DNA from: Antitrichia curtipendula
Taxonomy: Eukaryota > Streptophyta > Bryopsida > Hypnales > Leucodontaceae
Assembly: GCA_951230915.1 (NCBI GenBank)
Contig: OX579637.1
Span: 7,440,001-7,504,000 of the forward strand
Direction of reading: 5' to 3'
Length of the DNA: 64,000 nt
Part shown: positions 26,101 through 40,473 of the stretch, piece by piece
Numbering within the stretch: position 1 is the stretch's first letter
Layout: each line of letters begins with the position of its first letter
The notes under the pieces: model-generated
Told to the model about the DNA's origin: nothing
The model's input: only the letters and a program-made list of their open reading frames with translations
Databases searched by the model: none
Position numbers and translations under genes: made by a program

Positions 26101-28640
26101 GTTCCATTCTTGCCGGAATATGCTATTTTTAATACGTGCATGAAATATTAAAAGGATCCGCCATGCCCTGGAGTTTGGGGATCCAAATTCAAATGTCCTG
26201 GAATTTCTTAGCCAATTGACTAGTTCCAAAAAATGTAGAACTTCTAAATAATCCCACATGTAGAATCCATGTGGGGGTTCCATTCTTGCCGCAATATGCT
26301 AATTTTAATACGTGCATGAAATGTTAAAAGGGTCCGCCATGCCCTGTAGTTTGGGGATCCAAATTGAAATGTCATGGAATTTCTTGGCCAATTGACTAGT
26401 TCCAAAAAATGTACAAGTTGTAAATAATCCCCACATGTAGAATCCATGTGGGGATTCCATTCTTGCCGCAATATGCTAATTTTATAACGTGCATGAAATA
26501 TTAAAAGGATCCGCCATGCCCTGTAGTTTGGGGATCCAAATTCAAATGTCATGGAATTTGTTGGCCAATTGACTAGTTCCAAAAAATGTACAAGTTGTTA
26601 ATAATCCCCACATGTAGAATCTATGTGGGGGTTCCATTCTTGCCGCAATATGCTAATTTTGTTACGTGCATAAAATATTAAAAGGATCCGCCATGCCCTG
26701 TAGTTTGGGGATCCAAATTCAAATGTCATGGAATTTGTTGGCCAATTGACTAGTTCCAAAAAATGTACAAGTTGTTAATAATCCCCACATGTAGAATCCA
26801 TGTGGGGATTCCATTCTTGCCGCAATATGCTAATTTTATTACGTGCATAAAATATTAAAAGGATCCGCCATGCCCAGGAGTTTGGGGATCCAATTTCAAA
26901 TGTCATGGAATTTCTTGGCCAATTGACTAGTTCCAAAAAATGTACAAGTTGTAAATAATTCCCACATGTAGAATCCCTGTGGGGATTCCATTCTTGCCGC
27001 AATATGCTAATTTTAATACGTGCATAAAATATTAAAAGGATCCGCCATGCCCTGTAATTTGGGGATCCAAATTCAAATGTCATCGAATTTCTCGCCCAAT
27101 TGACTAGTTCCAAAAATTGTACAAGTTGTAAATAATCCCCACATGTAGAATCCATGTGGGGATTCCATTCTTGCCGCAATATGCTAATTTTAATACGTGC
27201 ATAAAATATTAAAAGGATCCGCCATGCCCTGTAGTTTGGGCATCCAAATTCAAATGTCATGGAATTTCTTGGCCAATTGACTAGTTCAAAAAAATGTACA
27301 AGTTGTAAATAATCCCCACATGTAGAATCCCTGTGGGAATCCATTCTTGCTGCAATATGCTAATTTTAATACGTGCATGAAAAATTAAAAGGATTCGCCA
27401 TGCCCTGTAGTTTGGGAATCCAAATTCAAATGTCATGGAATTTCTTGGCCAATTGACTAGTTCAAAAGAATGTACAAGTTGTAAATAATTCCCACATGTA
27501 GAATCCCTGTGGGGATTCCATTCTTACCGCATTCTGCTAATTTTAATACGTGCATGAAATATTAAAAGGATCCGCCATGCCCTGTAGTTTGGGGATCCAA
27601 ATTCAAATGTCATGGAATTTCTTGGCCAATTGACTAGTTCCAAAAAATGTACAAGTTGTAAATAATCCCCACATGTAGAATCCATGTGGGGGTTCCATTC
27701 TTGCCGCAATATGCTAATTTTAATACGTGCATGAAATATTAAAAGGATCCGCCATGCCCTGGAGTTTGGGGATCCAAATTGAAATGTCATGGAATTTCTT
27801 GGCCAATTGACTAGTTCCAAAAAATGTACAAGTTGTAAATAATCCCCACATGTAGAATCCATGTGGGGATTCCATTCTTGCCGCAATATGCTAATTTTAT
27901 TACGTGCATGAAATATTAAAAGGATCCGCCATGCCCAGGAGTTTGGGGATCCAATTTCAAATGTCATGGAATTTCTTGGCCAATTGACTAGTTCCAAAAA
28001 ATGTACAAGTTGTTAATAATCCCCACATGTAGAATCCCTGTGAGGGTTCCATTCTTGCCGCAATATGCTAATTTTAATACGTGCATGAAATATTAAAAGG
28101 GTCCGCCATGCCCTGTAGTTTGGGGATCCAAATTGAAATGTCATGGAATTTCTTGGCCAATTGACTAGTTCCAAAAAATGTACAAGTTGTAAATAATCCC
28201 CACATGTAGAATCCATGTGGGGGTTCCATTCTTGCCGCAATATGCTAATCTTATTACGTGCATAAAATATTAAAAGGATCCGCCATGCCCTGTAATTTGG
28301 GGATCCCAATCCAAATGTCATGGAATTTCTTGGCCAATTGACTAGTTCCAAAAAATGTACAAGTTGTTAATAATCCCCACATGTAGAATCCCTGTGGGGA
28401 TTCCATTCTTGCAGCAATCTGCTAATTTTAATACGTGCATAAAATATTAAAAGGATCCGCCATGCCCTGTAATTTGGGGATCCAAATTCAAATGTCATGG
28501 AATTTGTTGGCCAATTGACTAGATCAAAACAATGTACAAGTTGTAAATAATCCCCACATGTAGAATCCTTGTGGGCATTCCCTTCTTGCCGCAATATACT
28601 AATTTTATTACGTGCATGAAATATTAAAAGGGTCCGCCAT
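23130..28640 (+). repeat. 31-unit block of about 5.5 kb, copy 1
   Basis: Matches 28641-34490 at offset 5484 bp (31 units minus 3). Markers: ACAAGTTCCATAGAATGTAG at 24981 versus 30465; GTGGGAATCCATTC at 27333 versus 32817; AATCCCACATG (1-bp shortened arm) near 26250 versus 31557. One unit near 25360-25536 is present only here. Two units present in copy 2 near 33240-33590 are missing here after about 27750. Confidence 0.8.
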
Positions 28641-31600
28641 GCCCTGTAGTTTGGGGATCCAAATTCAAATGTCATGGAATTTGTTGGCGAATTGACTAGT
28701 TCCAAAAAATGTACAAGTTGTAAATAATCCCCACATGTAGAATCCATGTGGGGGTTCCATTCTTGCCGCAATATGCTAATTTTAATACGTGCATGAAATA
28801 TTAAAAGGATCCGCCATGCCCTGTAGTTTGGGGATCCAAATTCAAATGTCATGGAATTTCTTGGCCAATTGACTAGTTCCAAAAAATGTACAAGTTGTAA
28901 ATAATCCCCACATGTAGAATCCATGTGGGGGTTCCATTCTTGCCGCAATATGCTAATTTTAATACGTGCATGAAATGTTAAAAGGATCGGCCATGCCCTG
29001 TAGTTTGGGGATCCAAATTGAAATGTCATGGAATTTCTCGCCCAATTGACTAGTTCCAAAAAATGTACAAGTTGTAAATAATCCCCACATGTAGAATCCA
29101 TGTGGGGGTTCCATTCTTGCCGCAATATGCTAATTTTAATACGTGCATGAAATATTAAAAGGATCCGCCATGCCCTGGAGTTTGGGGATCCAAATTGAAA
29201 TGTCATGGAATTTCTTGGCCAATTGACTAGTTCCAAAAAATGTACAAGTTGTAAATAATCCCCACATGTAGAATCCATGTGGGGATTCCATTCTTGCCGC
29301 AATATGCTAATTTTATTACGTGCATAAAATATTAAAAGGATCCGCCATGCCCTGGAGTTTGGGGATCCAATTTCAAATGTCATGGAATTTCTTGGCCAAT
29401 TGACTAGTTCCAAAAAATGTACAAGTTGTTAATAATCCCCACATGTAGAATCCCTGTGAGGGTTCCATTCTTGCCGCAATATGCTAATTTTAATACGTGC
29501 ATGAAATATTAAAAGGGTCCGCCATGCCCTGTAGTTTGGGGATCCAAATTGAAATGTCATGGAATTTCTTGGCCAATTGACTAGTTCCAAAAAATATACA
29601 AGTTGTAAATAATCCCCACATGTAGAATCCATGTGGGGATTCCATTCTTGCCGCAATATGCTAATCTTATTACGTGCATAAAATATTAAAAGGATCCGCC
29701 ATGCCCTGTAATTTGGGGATCCCAATCCAAATGTCATGGAATTTCTTGGCCAATTGACGAGTTCCAAAAAATGTACAAGTTGTTAATAATCCCCACATGT
29801 AGAATCCCTGTGGGGATTCCATTCTTGCAGCAATCTGCTAATTTTAATACGTGCATGAAATATTAAAAGGATCCGCCATGCCCTGGAGTTTAGGGATCCA
29901 AATTCAAATGTCATTGAATTTCTTGGCCAATTGACTAGTTCCAAAAAATGTACAAGTTGTAAATAATCCCCACATGTAGAATCCATGTGGGGGTTCCATT
30001 CTTGCCGCAATATGCTAATTTTAATACGTGCATGAAATATTAAAAGGATCCGCCATGCCCTGGAGTTTGGGGATCCAAATTCAAATGTCATGGAATTTCT
30101 TGGCCAATTGACTAGATCAAAACAATGTACAAGTTGTAAATAATCCCTACATGTAGAATCCCTGTGGGCATTCCCTTCTTGCCGCAATATGCTAATTTTA
30201 ATACGTGCATGAAATATTAAAAGGATCCGCCATGCCCTGGAGTTTTGGGATCTAAATTCAAATGTCATCGAATTTCTCGCCCAATTCACAAGTTCCAAAG
30301 AATGTACAAGTTGTAAATAATCCCCACATGTAGAATCCCTGTGGGGATTCTATTCTTGCCGCAATATGCTAATTTTAATACGTGCATGAAATATTAAAAG
30401 GATTCGCCATGCCCTGGAGTTTTGGAATCTAAATTCAAATGTCATCGAATTTCTCGCCCAATTGACAAGTTCCAAAGAATGTAGAAGTTGTAAATAATCC
30501 CCACATGTAGAATCCCTGTGGGGATTCTATTCTTGCCGCAATATGCTAATTTTAATACGTGCATAAAATATTAAAAGGATCCGCCATGCCCTGTAGTTTG
30601 GGGATCCAAATTCAAATGTCATGGAATTTCTTGGCTAATTGACTAGTTCCAAAAAATGTACAAGTTGTAAATAATCCCCACATGTAGAATCCATGTGAAG
30701 GTTCCATTCTTGCCGCAATATGCTAATTTTAATACGTGCATGAAATATTAAAAGGATCCGCCATGCCCTGGAGTTTAGGGATCCAAATTCAAATGTCATG
30801 GAATTTCTTGGCCAATTGACTAGTTCCAAAAAATGTACAAGTTGTAAATAATCCCTACATGTAGAATCCCTGTGGGCATTCCCTTCTTGCCGCAGTATGC
30901 TAATTTTAATACGTGCATGAAATATAAAAAGATCCGCCATGCCCTGGAGTTTTGGGATCTAAATTCAAATGTCATCGAATTTCTCGCCCAATTGACAAGT
31001 TCCAAAGAATGTACAAGTTGTTAATAATCCCCACATGTAGAATCCATGTGGGGATTCCATTCTTGCCGCATTCTGCTAATTTTATTACGTGCAGAACATA
31101 TTAAAGGGATCCGCCATGCCCTGTAGTTTGGGGATCCAAATTCAAATGTCATGGAATTTCTCGCCCAATTGACTAGTTCAAAAGAATGTACAAGTTGTAA
31201 ATAATCCCCACATGTAGAATCCATGTGGGGATTCCATTCTTGCCGCAATATGCTAATTTTATAACGTGCATGAAGTATTAAAAGAATCCGCCATGCCCTG
31301 TAGTTTGGGGATCGAAATTCAAATGTCATGGAATTTCTGGACCAATTAACTAGTTCCAAAAAATGTACAAGTTGTAAATAATCCCCACATGTAGAATCCA
31401 TGTGGGGGTTCCATTCTTGCCGGAATATGCTATTTTTAATACGTGCATGAAATATTAAAAGGATCCGCCATGCCCTGGAGTTTGGGGATCCAAATTCAAA
31501 TGTCCTGGAATTTCTTAGCCAATTGACTAGTTCCAAAAAATGTACAACTTGTAAATAATCCCACATGTAGAATCCATGTGGGGGTTCCATTCTTGCCGCA

Positions 31601-34490
31601 ATATGCTAATTTTAATACGTGCATGAAATGTTAAAAGGGTCCGCCATGCCCTGTAGTTTGGGGATCCAAATTGAAATGTCATGGAATTTCTTGGCCAATT
31701 GACTAGTTCCAAAAAATGTACAAGTTGTAAATAATCCCCACATGTAGAATCCATGTGGGGATTCCATTCTTGCCGCAATATGCTAATTTTATAACGTGCA
31801 TGAAATATTAAAAGGATCCGCCATGCCCTGTAGTTTGGGGATCCAAATTCAAATGTCATGGAATTTGTTGGCCAATTGACTAGTTCCAAAAAATGTACAA
31901 GTTGTTAATAATCCCCACATGTAGAATCTATGTGGGGGTTCCATTCTTGCCGCAATATGCTAATTTTGTTACGTGCATAAAATATTAAAAGGATCCGCCA
32001 TGCCCTGTAGTTTGGGGATCCAAATTCAAATGTCATGGAATTTGTTGGCCAATTGACTAGTTCCAAAAAATGTACAAGTTGTAAATAATCCCCACATGTA
32101 GAATCCATGTGGGGGTTCCATTCTTGCCGCAATATGCTAATTTTAATACGTGCATGAAATATTAAAAGGATCCGCCATGCCCTGGAGTTTGGGGATCCAA
32201 ATTGAAATGTCATGGAATTTCTTGGCCAATTGACTAGTTCCAAAAAATGTACAAGTTGTAAATAATCCCCACATGTAGAATCCATGTGGGGATTCCATTC
32301 TTGCCGCAATATGCTAATTTTATTACGTGCATAAAATATTAAAAGGATCCGCCATGCCCAGGAGTTTGGGGATCCAATTTCAAATGTCATGGAATTTCTT
32401 GGCCAATTGACTAGTTCCAAAAAATGTACAAGTTGTAAATAATTCCCACATGTAGAATCCCTGTGGGGATTCCATTCTTGCCGCAATATGCTAATTTTAA
32501 TACGTGCATAAAATATTAAAAGGATCCGCCATGCCCTGTAATTTGGGGATCCAAATTCAAATGTCATGGAATTTCTTGGCCAATTGACTAGTTCCAAAAA
32601 TTGTACAAGTTGTAAATAATCCCCACATGTAGAATCCATGTGGGGATTCCATTCTTGCCGCAATATGCTAATTTTAATACGTGCATAAAATATTAAAAGG
32701 ATCCGCCATGCCCTGTAGTTTGGGCATCCAAATTCAAATGTCATGGAATTTCTTGGCCAATTGACTAGTTCAAAAAAATGTACAAGTTGTAAATAATCCC
32801 CACATGTAGAATCCCTGTGGGAATCCATTCTTGCTGCAATATGCTAATTTTAATACGTGCATGAAAAATTAAAAGGATTCGCCATGCCCTGTAGTTTGGG
32901 AATCCAAATTCAAATGTCAGGGAATTTCTCGCCCAATTGACTAGTTCAAAAGAATGTACAAGTTGTAAATAATTCCCACATGTAGAATCCCTGTGGGGAT
33001 TCCATTCTTACCGCATTCTGCTAATTTTAATACGTGCATGAAATATTAAAAGGATCCGCCATGCCCTGTAGTTTGGGGATCCAAATTCAAATGTCATGGA
33101 ATTTCTTGGCCAATTGACTAGTTCCAAAAAATGTACAAGTTGTAAATAATCCCCACATGTAGAATCCATGTGGGGGTTCCATTCTTGCCGCAATATGCTA
33201 ATTTTAATACGTGCATGAAATATTAAAAGGATCCGCCATGCCCTGTAGTTTGGGGATCCAAATTCAAATGTCATGGAATTTCTTGGCCAATTGACTAGTT
33301 CCAAAAAATGTACAAGTTGTAAATAATCCCCACATGTAGAATCCATGTGGGGGTTCCATTCTTGCCGCAATATGCTAATTTTAATACGTGCATGAAATGT
33401 TAAAAGGATCGGCCATGCCCTGTAGTTTGGGGATCCAAATTGAAATGTCATGGAATTTCTCGCCCAATTGACTAGTTCCAAAAAATGTACAAGTTGTAAA
33501 TAATCCCTACATGTAGAATCCATGTGGGGGTTCCATTCTTGCCGCAATATGCTAATTTTAATACGTGCATGAAATATTAAAAGGATCCGCCATGCCCTGG
33601 AGTTTGGGGATCCAAATTGAAATGTCATGGAATTTCTTGGCCAATTGACTAGTTCCAAAAAATGTACAAGTTGTAAATAATCCCCACATGTAGAATCCAT
33701 GTGGGGATTCCATTCTTGCCGCAATATGCTAATTTTATTACGTGCATAAAATATTAAAAGGATCCGCCATGCCCAGGAGTTTGGGGATCCAATTTCAAAT
33801 GTCATGGAATTTCTTGGCCAATTGACTAGTTCCAAAAAATGTACAAGTTGTTAATAATCCCCACATGTAGAATCCCTGTGAGGGTTCCATTCTTGCCGCA
33901 ATATGCTAATTTTAATACGTGCATGAAATATTAAAAGGGTCCGCCATGCCCTGTAGTTTGGGGATCCAAATTGAAATGTCATGGAATTTCTTGGCCAATT
34001 GACTAGTTCCAAAAAATGTACAAGTTGTAAATAATCCCCACATGTAGAATCCATGTGGGGGTTCCATTCTTGCCGCAATATGCTAATCTTATTACGTGCA
34101 TAAAATATTAAAAGGATCCGCCATGCCCTGTAATTTGGGGATCCCAATCCAAATGTCATGGAATTTCTTGGCCAATTGACTAGTTCCAAAAAATGTACAA
34201 GTTGTTAATAATCCCCACATGTAGAATCCCTGTGGGGATTCCATTCTTGCAGCAATCTGCTAATTATAATACGTGCATAAAATATTAAAAGGATCCGCCA
34301 TGCCCTGTAATTTGGGGATCCAAATTCAAATGTCATGGAATTTGTTGGCCAATTGACTAGATCAAAACAATGTACAAGTTGTAAATAATCCCCACATGTA
34401 GAATCCTTGTGGGCATTCCCTTCTTGCCGCAATATACTAATTTTATTACGTGCATGAAATATTAAAAGGGTCCGCCATGCCCTGTAGTTT
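28641..34490 (+). repeat. 31-unit block, copy 2 (about 33 units)
   Basis: Same unit order as 23130-28640. The offset steps 5484, then 5307, then 5484, then 5838 bp, each step a whole number of units. It lacks the unit present at 25360-25536, gains one near 32080-32260 and has two more before 33851. Correspondence is lost near 34490. The stepwise offsets point to unequal exchange in whole units after the duplication. Confidence 0.8.
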
Positions 34491-37400
34491 GGGGATCCAA
34501 ATTCAAATGTCATGGAATTTCTTGGCCAATTGACTAGTTCCAAAAAATGTACAAGTTGTAAATAATCCCCACATGTAGAATCCATGTGGGGATTCCATTC
34601 TTGCCGCAATATGCTAATTTTATTACGTGCATAAAATATTAAAAGGATCCGCCATGCCCTGGAGTTTGGGGATCCAAATTCAAATGTCATGGAATTTCTT
34701 GGCCAATTGACTAGATCAAAACATTGTACAAGTTATAAATAATCCCTACATGTAGAATCCTTGTGGGCATTCCCTTCTTGCCGCAATATACTAATTTTAT
34801 TACGTGCATGAAATATTAAAAGGATCCGCCATGCCCTGGAGTTTTGGGATCCAAATTCAAATGTCATGGAATTTCTCGCCCAATTGACCAGTTCCAAAAA
34901 ATGTACAAGTTGTAAATAATCCCCACATGTAGAATCCATGTGGGGGTTCCATTCTTGCCGCAATATGCTAATTTTATTACGTGCATAAAATATTAAAAGG
35001 ATCCGCCATGCCCTGTAATTTGGGGATCCAAATTCAAATGTCATGGAATTTGTTGGCCAATTGACTAGATCAAAAAATGTACAAGTTGTAAATAATCCCC
35101 ACATGTAGAATCCATGTGGGGATTCCATTCATGCCGCAATATGCTAATTTTAATACGTGCATGAAATATTAAAGGGATCCACCATGCCCTGTAGTTTGGG
35201 GATCCAAATTCAAATGTCATGGAATTTCTCGCCCAATTGACTAGTTCCAAAAAATGTACAAGTTGTAAATAATCCCCATATGTAGAATCCATGTGCGGGT
35301 TCCATTCTTGCCGCAATATGCTAATTTTATTACGTGCTTAAAATATTAAAAGGATCCGCCATGCCCTGTAATTTGGGGATCCAAATTCAAATGTCATGGA
35401 ATTTGTTGGCCAATTGACTAGTTCCAAAAAATGTACAAGTTGTATATAATCCCCGCATGTAGAATCCTTGTGGGGTTCCATTCTTGCCGCAATATGCTAA
35501 TTTTAATACGTGCATGAATTATTAAAAGGATTCGCCATGCCCTGGAGTTTGGGGATCCAAATTCAAATGTCATGGAATTTGTTGGCCAATTGACTAGATC
35601 AAAACAATGTACAAGTTGTAAATAATCCCCACATGTAGAATCCATGTGGGGATTCCATTCATGCCGCAATATGCTAATTTTATAGCGTGCATGAAATATT
35701 AAAAGGATCCGCCATGCCCTGTAGTTTGGGGATCCAAATTCAATTGTCATGGAATTTCTTGGCCAATTGACTAGATCAAAACATTGTACAAGTTGTAAAT
35801 AATCCCCACATGTAGAATTCATCTGGGGGTTCCATTCTTGCCGCAATATGCTAAATTTATTACGTGCATAAAATACTAAAAGGATCCGCCAAGCCCTGGA
35901 GTTTGGGGATCCAAATTCAAATGCCATGGAATTTCTTGGCCAATTAACTAGTTCCAAAAAAAGTACAAGTTGTAAATAATCCCTACATGTAGAATCCCTG
36001 TGGGCATTCCCTTCTTGCCGCAATATACTAATTTTATTACGTGCATGAAATATTAAAAGGATCCGCCATGCCCTGCAGTTTTGGGATCCAAATTCAAATG
36101 TCATGGAATTTCTCGCCCAATTGACTAGTTCCAAAAAATGTACAAGTTGTAAATAATCCCCACATGTAGAATCCATGTGGGGATTCCATTCTTGCCGCAA
36201 TATGCTAATTTTAATACGTGCATAAAATATTAAAAGGATCCGCCATGCCCTGTAATTTGGGGATCCAAATTCAAATGTCATGGAATTTGTTGGCCAATTG
36301 ACTAGATCAAAACAATGTACAAGTTGTAAATAATCCCCACATGTAGAATCCTTGTGGGCATTCCCTTCTTGCCGCAATATGCTAATTTTATTACGTGCAT
36401 AAAATATTAAAAGGATCCGCCATGCCCTGTAGTTTGGGGATCCAAATTCAACTGTCATGGAATTTCTTGGCCAATTGACTAGATCAAAACATTGTACAAG
36501 TTGTAAATAATCCCCACATGTAGAATTCATATGGGGATTCCATTCTTGCCGCAATATGCTAAATTTATTACGTGCATAAAATACTAAAAGGATCCGCCAT
36601 GCCCTGGAGTTTGGGGATCCAAATTCAAATGCCATGGAATTTCTTGGCCAATTAACTAGTTCCAAAAAAAGTACAAGTTGTAAATAATCCCCATATGTAG
36701 AATCCATGTGCGGGTTCCATTCTTGCCGCAATATGCTAATTCTATTACGTGCTTAAAATATTAAAAGGATCCGCCATGCCCTGTAATTTGGGGATCCAAA
36801 TTCAAATGTCATGGAATTTGTTGGCCAATTGACTAGATCAAAACAATGTACAAGTTGTAAATAATCCCCACATGTAGAATCCTTGTGGGCATTCCCTTCT
36901 TGCCGCAATATACTAATTTTATTACGTGCATGAAATATTAAAAGGGTCCGCCATGCCCTGTAGTTTGGGGATTCAAATTCAAATGTCATGGAATTTCTTG
37001 GCCAATTGACTAGTTCCAAAAAATGTACAAGTTGTAAATAATCCCCACATGTAGAATCCATGTGGGGATTCCATTCTTGCCGCAATATGCTAATTTTAAT
37101 ACATGCATGAAATATTAAAAGGATCCACCATGCCGTGTAGTTTGGGGATCCAAATTCAAATGTCATGGAATTTCTCGCCCAATTGACCAGTTCCAAAAAA
37201 TGTAAAAGTTGTAAATAATCCCCATATGTAGAATCCATGTGCGGGTTCCATTCTTGCCGCAATATGCTAATTTTAATACGTGCATAAAATATTAAAAGGA
37301 TCCGCCATGCCCTGTAATTTGGGGATCCAAATTCAAATGTCATGGAATTTGTTGGCCAATTGACTAGATCAAAGCAATGTACAAGTTGTAAATAATCCCC

Positions 37401-37820
37401 ACATGTAGAATCCATGTGGGGATTCCATTCTTGCCGCAATATGCTAATTTTATTACGTGCATAAAATATTAAAAGGATCCGCCATGCCCTGTAATTTGGG
37501 GATCCAAATTCAAATGTCATGGAATTTGTTGGCCAATTGACTAGATCAAAACAATGTACAAGTTATAAATAATCCCTACATGTAGAATCCTTGTGGGCAT
37601 TCCCTTCTTGCCGCAATATACTAATTATATTACGTGCATAAAATATTAAAAGGATCCGCCATGCCCTGGAGTTTAGGGATCCAAATTCAAATGCCATGGA
37701 ATTTCTTGGCCAATTAACTAGTTCCAAAAAAAGTACAAGTTGTAAATAGTCCCTACATGTAGAATCCCTGTGGGCATTCCCTTCTTGCCGCAATATACTA
37801 ATTTTAATACGTGCATGAAA
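34491..37820 (+). repeat. Mixed satellite units, first dense zone of the GATC variant
   Basis: About 19 units. CTAGATCAAAACAATG replaces CTAGTTCCAAAAAATG in many units from here on. The TTATAAATAATCC, TATAGCGTGCATG and GTATATAATCC variants also first become frequent here. A 4-unit spacing links ACATTGTACAAG with AATTCAT at 35782 and 36490 (708 bp). No long HOR is clear and no non-satellite DNA is seen. Confidence 0.72.
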
Positions 37821-40473
37821 TATTAAAAGGGTCCGCCATGCCCTGTAGTTTGGGGATCCAAATTCAAATGTCATGGAATTTCTCGCCCAATTGACTAGTT
37901 CCAAAAAATGTACAAGTTGTAAATAATCCCCACATGTAGAATCCATGTGGGGATTCCATTCTTGCCGCAATATACTAATTATATTACGTGCATGAATTAT
38001 TAAAAGGATCCGCCATGCCCTGGAGTTTTGGGATCCAAATTCAAATGTCATGGAATTTCTCGTTAATTGACCAGTTCCAAAGAATGTACAAGTTGTAAAT
38101 ATTCCCCACATGTAGAATCCATGTGGGGGTTCCATTCTTGCCGCAATATGCTAATTTTATTACGTGCATAAAATATTAAAAGGATCCGCCATGCCCTGTA
38201 ATTTGGGGATCCAAATTCAAATGTCATGGAATTTCTTGGCCAATTGACTAGATCAAAGCAATGTACAAGCTGTAAATAATCCCCAAATGTAGAATCCATG
38301 TGGGGATTCCATTCATGCCGCAATATGCTAATTTTAATACGTGCATAAAATATTAAAAGGATCCGCCATGCCCTGGAGTTTAGGGATCCAAATTCAAATG
38401 CCATGGAATTTCTTGGCCAATTAACTAGTTCCAAAAGAAGTACAAGTTGTAAATAGTCCCTACATGTAGAATCCCTGTGGGCATTCCCTTCTTGCCGCAA
38501 TATACTAATTTTAATACGTGCATGAAATATTAAAAGGATCCACCATGCCCTGTAATTTGGGGATCCAAATTCAAATGTCATGGAATTTGTTGGCCAATTG
38601 ACTAGATCAAAACAATGTACAAGTTGTAAATAATCCCCACATGTAGAATCCATGTGGGAATTCCATTCATGCCGCAATATGCTAATTTTATAACGTGCAT
38701 GAAATATTAAAAGGATCCGCCATGCCCTGTAGTTTAGGGATCCAAATTCAAATATCATGGAATTTGTTGGCCAATTGACTAGTTCCAAAAAATGTACAAG
38801 TTGTATATAATCCCCACATGTAGAATCCATGTGGGGGTTCCATTCTTGCCGCAATATGCTAATTTTAATACCTGCATGAATTATTAAAAGGATTCGCCAT
38901 GCCCTGGAGTTTAGGGATCCAAATTCAAATGTCATGGAATTTGTTGGCCAATTGACTAGATCAAAACAATGTAGAAGTTGTTAATAATCCCCACATGTAG
39001 AATCCATGTGGGGGTTCCATTCTTGCCGCAATATGCTAATTTTAATACGTGCATGAAGTATTAAAAGGATCCGCCATGCCCTGGAGTTTAGGGATCCAAA
39101 TTCAAATGTCATGGAATTTGTTGGCGAATTGACTAGATCAAAACAATGTACAAGTTGTAAATAATCCCCACATGTAGAATCCATGTGGGGATTCCATTCT
39201 TGCCGCAATATGCTAATTTTATTACGTGCATAAAATATTAAAAGGATCCGCCATGCCCTGTAATTTGGGGATCCAAATTCAAATGTCATGGAATTTGTTG
39301 GCCAATTGACTAGATCAAAACAATGTACAAGTTGTAAATAATCCCCACATGTAGAATCCATGTGGGGATTCCATTCATGCCGCAATATGCTAATTTTATA
39401 GCGTGCATGAAATATTAAAAGGATCCGCCATGCCCTGTAGTTTGGGGATCCATATTCAATTGTCATGGAATTTCTTGGCCAATTGACTAGATCAAAACAA
39501 TGTACAAGTTGTAAATAATCCCCACATGTAGAATCCATGTGGGCATTCCATTCATGCCGCAATATGCTAATTTTATAACGTGCATGAAATATTAAAAGGA
39601 TCCGCCATGCCCTGTAGTTTAGGGATCCAAATTCAAATGTCATGGAATTTGTTGGCCAATTGACTAGTTCCAAAAAATGTACAAGTTGTATATAATCCCC
39701 GCATGTAGAATCCATGTGGGGATTCCATTCTTGCCGCAATATGCTAATTTTAATACGTGCATGAATTATTAAAAGGATTCGCCATGCCCTGGAGTTTGGG
39801 GATCCAAATTCAAATGTCATGGAATTTGTTGGCCAATTGACTAGATCAAAACAATGTACAAGTTGTAAATAATCCCCACATGTAGAATCCATGTGGGGAT
39901 TCCATTCATGCCGCAATATGCTAATTTTATAGCGTGCATGAAATATTAAAAGGATCCGCCATGCCCTGTAGTTTGGGGATCCAAATTCAATTGTCATGGA
40001 ATTTCTTGGCCAATTGACTAGATCAAAACATTGTACAAGTTGTAAATAATCCCCACATGTAGAATTCATCTGGGGATTCCATTCTTGCCGCAATATGCTA
40101 AATTTATTACGTGCATAAAATACTAAAAGGATCCGCCATGCCCTGTAATTTGGGGATCCAAATTCAAATGTCATGGAATTTGTTGGCCAATTGACTAGAT
40201 CAAAACAATGTACAAGTTGTAAATAATCCCCTCATGTAGAATCCATGTGGCCATTCCATTCATGCCGCAATATGCTAATTTTATAGCGTGCATGAAATAT
40301 TAAAAGGATCCGCCATGCCCTGGAGTTTGGGGATCCAAATTCAAATGTCATGGAATTTGATGGCCAATTGACTAGTTCCAAAAAATGTACAAGTTGTATA
40401 TAATCCCCACATGTAGAATCCATGTGGGGGTTCCATTCTTGCCGCAATATGCTAATTTTAATACCTGCATGAA
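37820..40473 (+). repeat. 15-unit HOR of 2654 bp, copy 1
   Basis: Matches 40474-43130 at a constant offset of 2654 bp (15 units minus 1). The clearest marker is CTCGTTAATTGACCAG, a 1-bp-shortened variant at about 38059 and 40713. Other shared markers are AAGCTGTAAATAATCCCCAA, AATAGTCCCTAC, CATGCCATGG and AATCCCCTCATG. Differences are few. Confidence 0.82.

Noticed and set aside
23130..34490. Assembly error as the cause of the 5.5 kb duplication
   Set aside because: Not excluded, but the copies differ by several substitutions and whole-unit indels, which argues for real copies. Spanning long reads would decide.
34730..34745. TATA-like promoter in the TTATAAATAATCC variant
   Set aside because: It is a single-base variant of GTAAATAATCC inherited by a unit subfamily, with no downstream gene.
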